From assembly GCA_038203525.1 (NCBI GenBank), contig JBBRDW010000008.1, positions 1 to 64,000 of the forward strand: a stretch of 64,000 nt of DNA. The letters run 5' to 3'. The notes under the pieces are model-generated. The model was not told the origin of the DNA. It worked only from the letters and a program-made list of their open reading frames with translations, and made no database searches. Made by a program: the position numbers and the translations under genes. Positions 63,853-64,000 of the stretch are shown piece after piece (within the stretch, counting starts at the first letter, position 1; every line of letters starts with the position of its first letter). The DNA is from Limnovirga sp038203525. GTDB taxonomy: Bacteria > Bacteroidota > Bacteroidia > Chitinophagales > Chitinophagaceae.

Positions 63853-64000
63853 AAGCCTTGTAGTGAACCTATAAACCAAAAAAAGCCATGATGGTTTTGT
63901 ATCGCGATTTAAAAAAAATGAAAACGGTAAGCTTAAACAAATAAAAATTTTTAAAAACCACTGCCCTTCTGACAAGAAATAAAAATAATTTTCCTGACTT

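Noticed and set aside
63757..63975. Minus-strand 72-codon frame at the right edge
   Set aside because: It covers the repeat arm and low-complexity sequence; no homology evident.

Overview
The window looks like a chromosomal segment from a member of Bacteroidota, most likely a Chitinophagaceae-type organism. It encodes three cell-surface proteins with C-terminal type IX secretion (T9SS) sorting domains, Bacteroidota-style carbohydrate enzymes (GH92, GH125, GH16), a PafA-like alkaline phosphatase and a FecR-like protein. Intergenic DNA is AT-rich and Shine-Dalgarno signals are weak. No tRNA, rRNA, CRISPR array, transposase gene or phage gene was recognised. Genus-level placement is an inference from gene content only.

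Layout. Positions 1-6900: the end of a bacterial alpha-2-macroglobulin, a DAO-type flavoprotein, a membrane protein of unknown role, a phospholipase-D-fold protein, a PafA-like phosphatase and an acyltransferase. 6900-11750: a minimal ethanolamine module (eutB, eutC, ethanolamine permease) with a NIPSNAP protein upstream. 12000-14400: a CPA1 Na+/H+ antiporter and a haem-binding CxxCH protein. 15026-17861: a two-gene operon of a secreted FecR/TPR protein and a membrane CHASE2 sensor carrying a cytoplasmic TIR domain; this is the most unusual gene pair here. 18280-25038: a large T9SS metalloprotease, then a ligase-associated exonuclease with an ATP-dependent DNA ligase. 25545-38642: catabolic and surface genes (GH92 and GH125 mannosidases, GH16, secreted flavoprotein, Ldh2-type dehydrogenase, dihaem cytochrome c, L,D-transpeptidase, cyanophycinase) and a broken acyltransferase-3 pseudogene. 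38890-48000: a lysozyme-like protein, an ECF sigma factor with a membrane partner, an amine-oxidase-type flavoprotein, a fused SpmA/SpmB-like protein, ychF and a T9SS Asp-box protein. 48310-63581: a capsule or exopolysaccharide locus on the minus strand (CpsB-type phosphatase, priming sugar transferase, DegT aminotransferase, four GT4 and one GT2 glycosyltransferases, O-antigen ligase/polymerase, GNAT, asparagine synthetase), interrupted by one T9SS gene on the plus strand.

The most pervasive structure is not a gene. About 38 copies (roughly 27 with an intact core) of one interspersed repeat, 60-100 bp long, sit in nearly every non-operonic intergenic region, on average one per 1.7 kb. The core is GTACAAGAGTGCGACGCAAC (subfamily A) or GTACAAGTGAGTGACACAAC (subfamily B). 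About 40 bp further on it ends in GCCGGGCTCAAAAA. That end always points outward to the flanking gene, so many gaps hold two copies in inverted orientation with the cores facing each other. Two further inverted-repeat cassettes are nested between such arms, and in several copies the middle of the core is replaced by an unrelated GC-rich palindrome. This resembles a REPIN- or MITE-like family; no mobilising enzyme is visible in the window.
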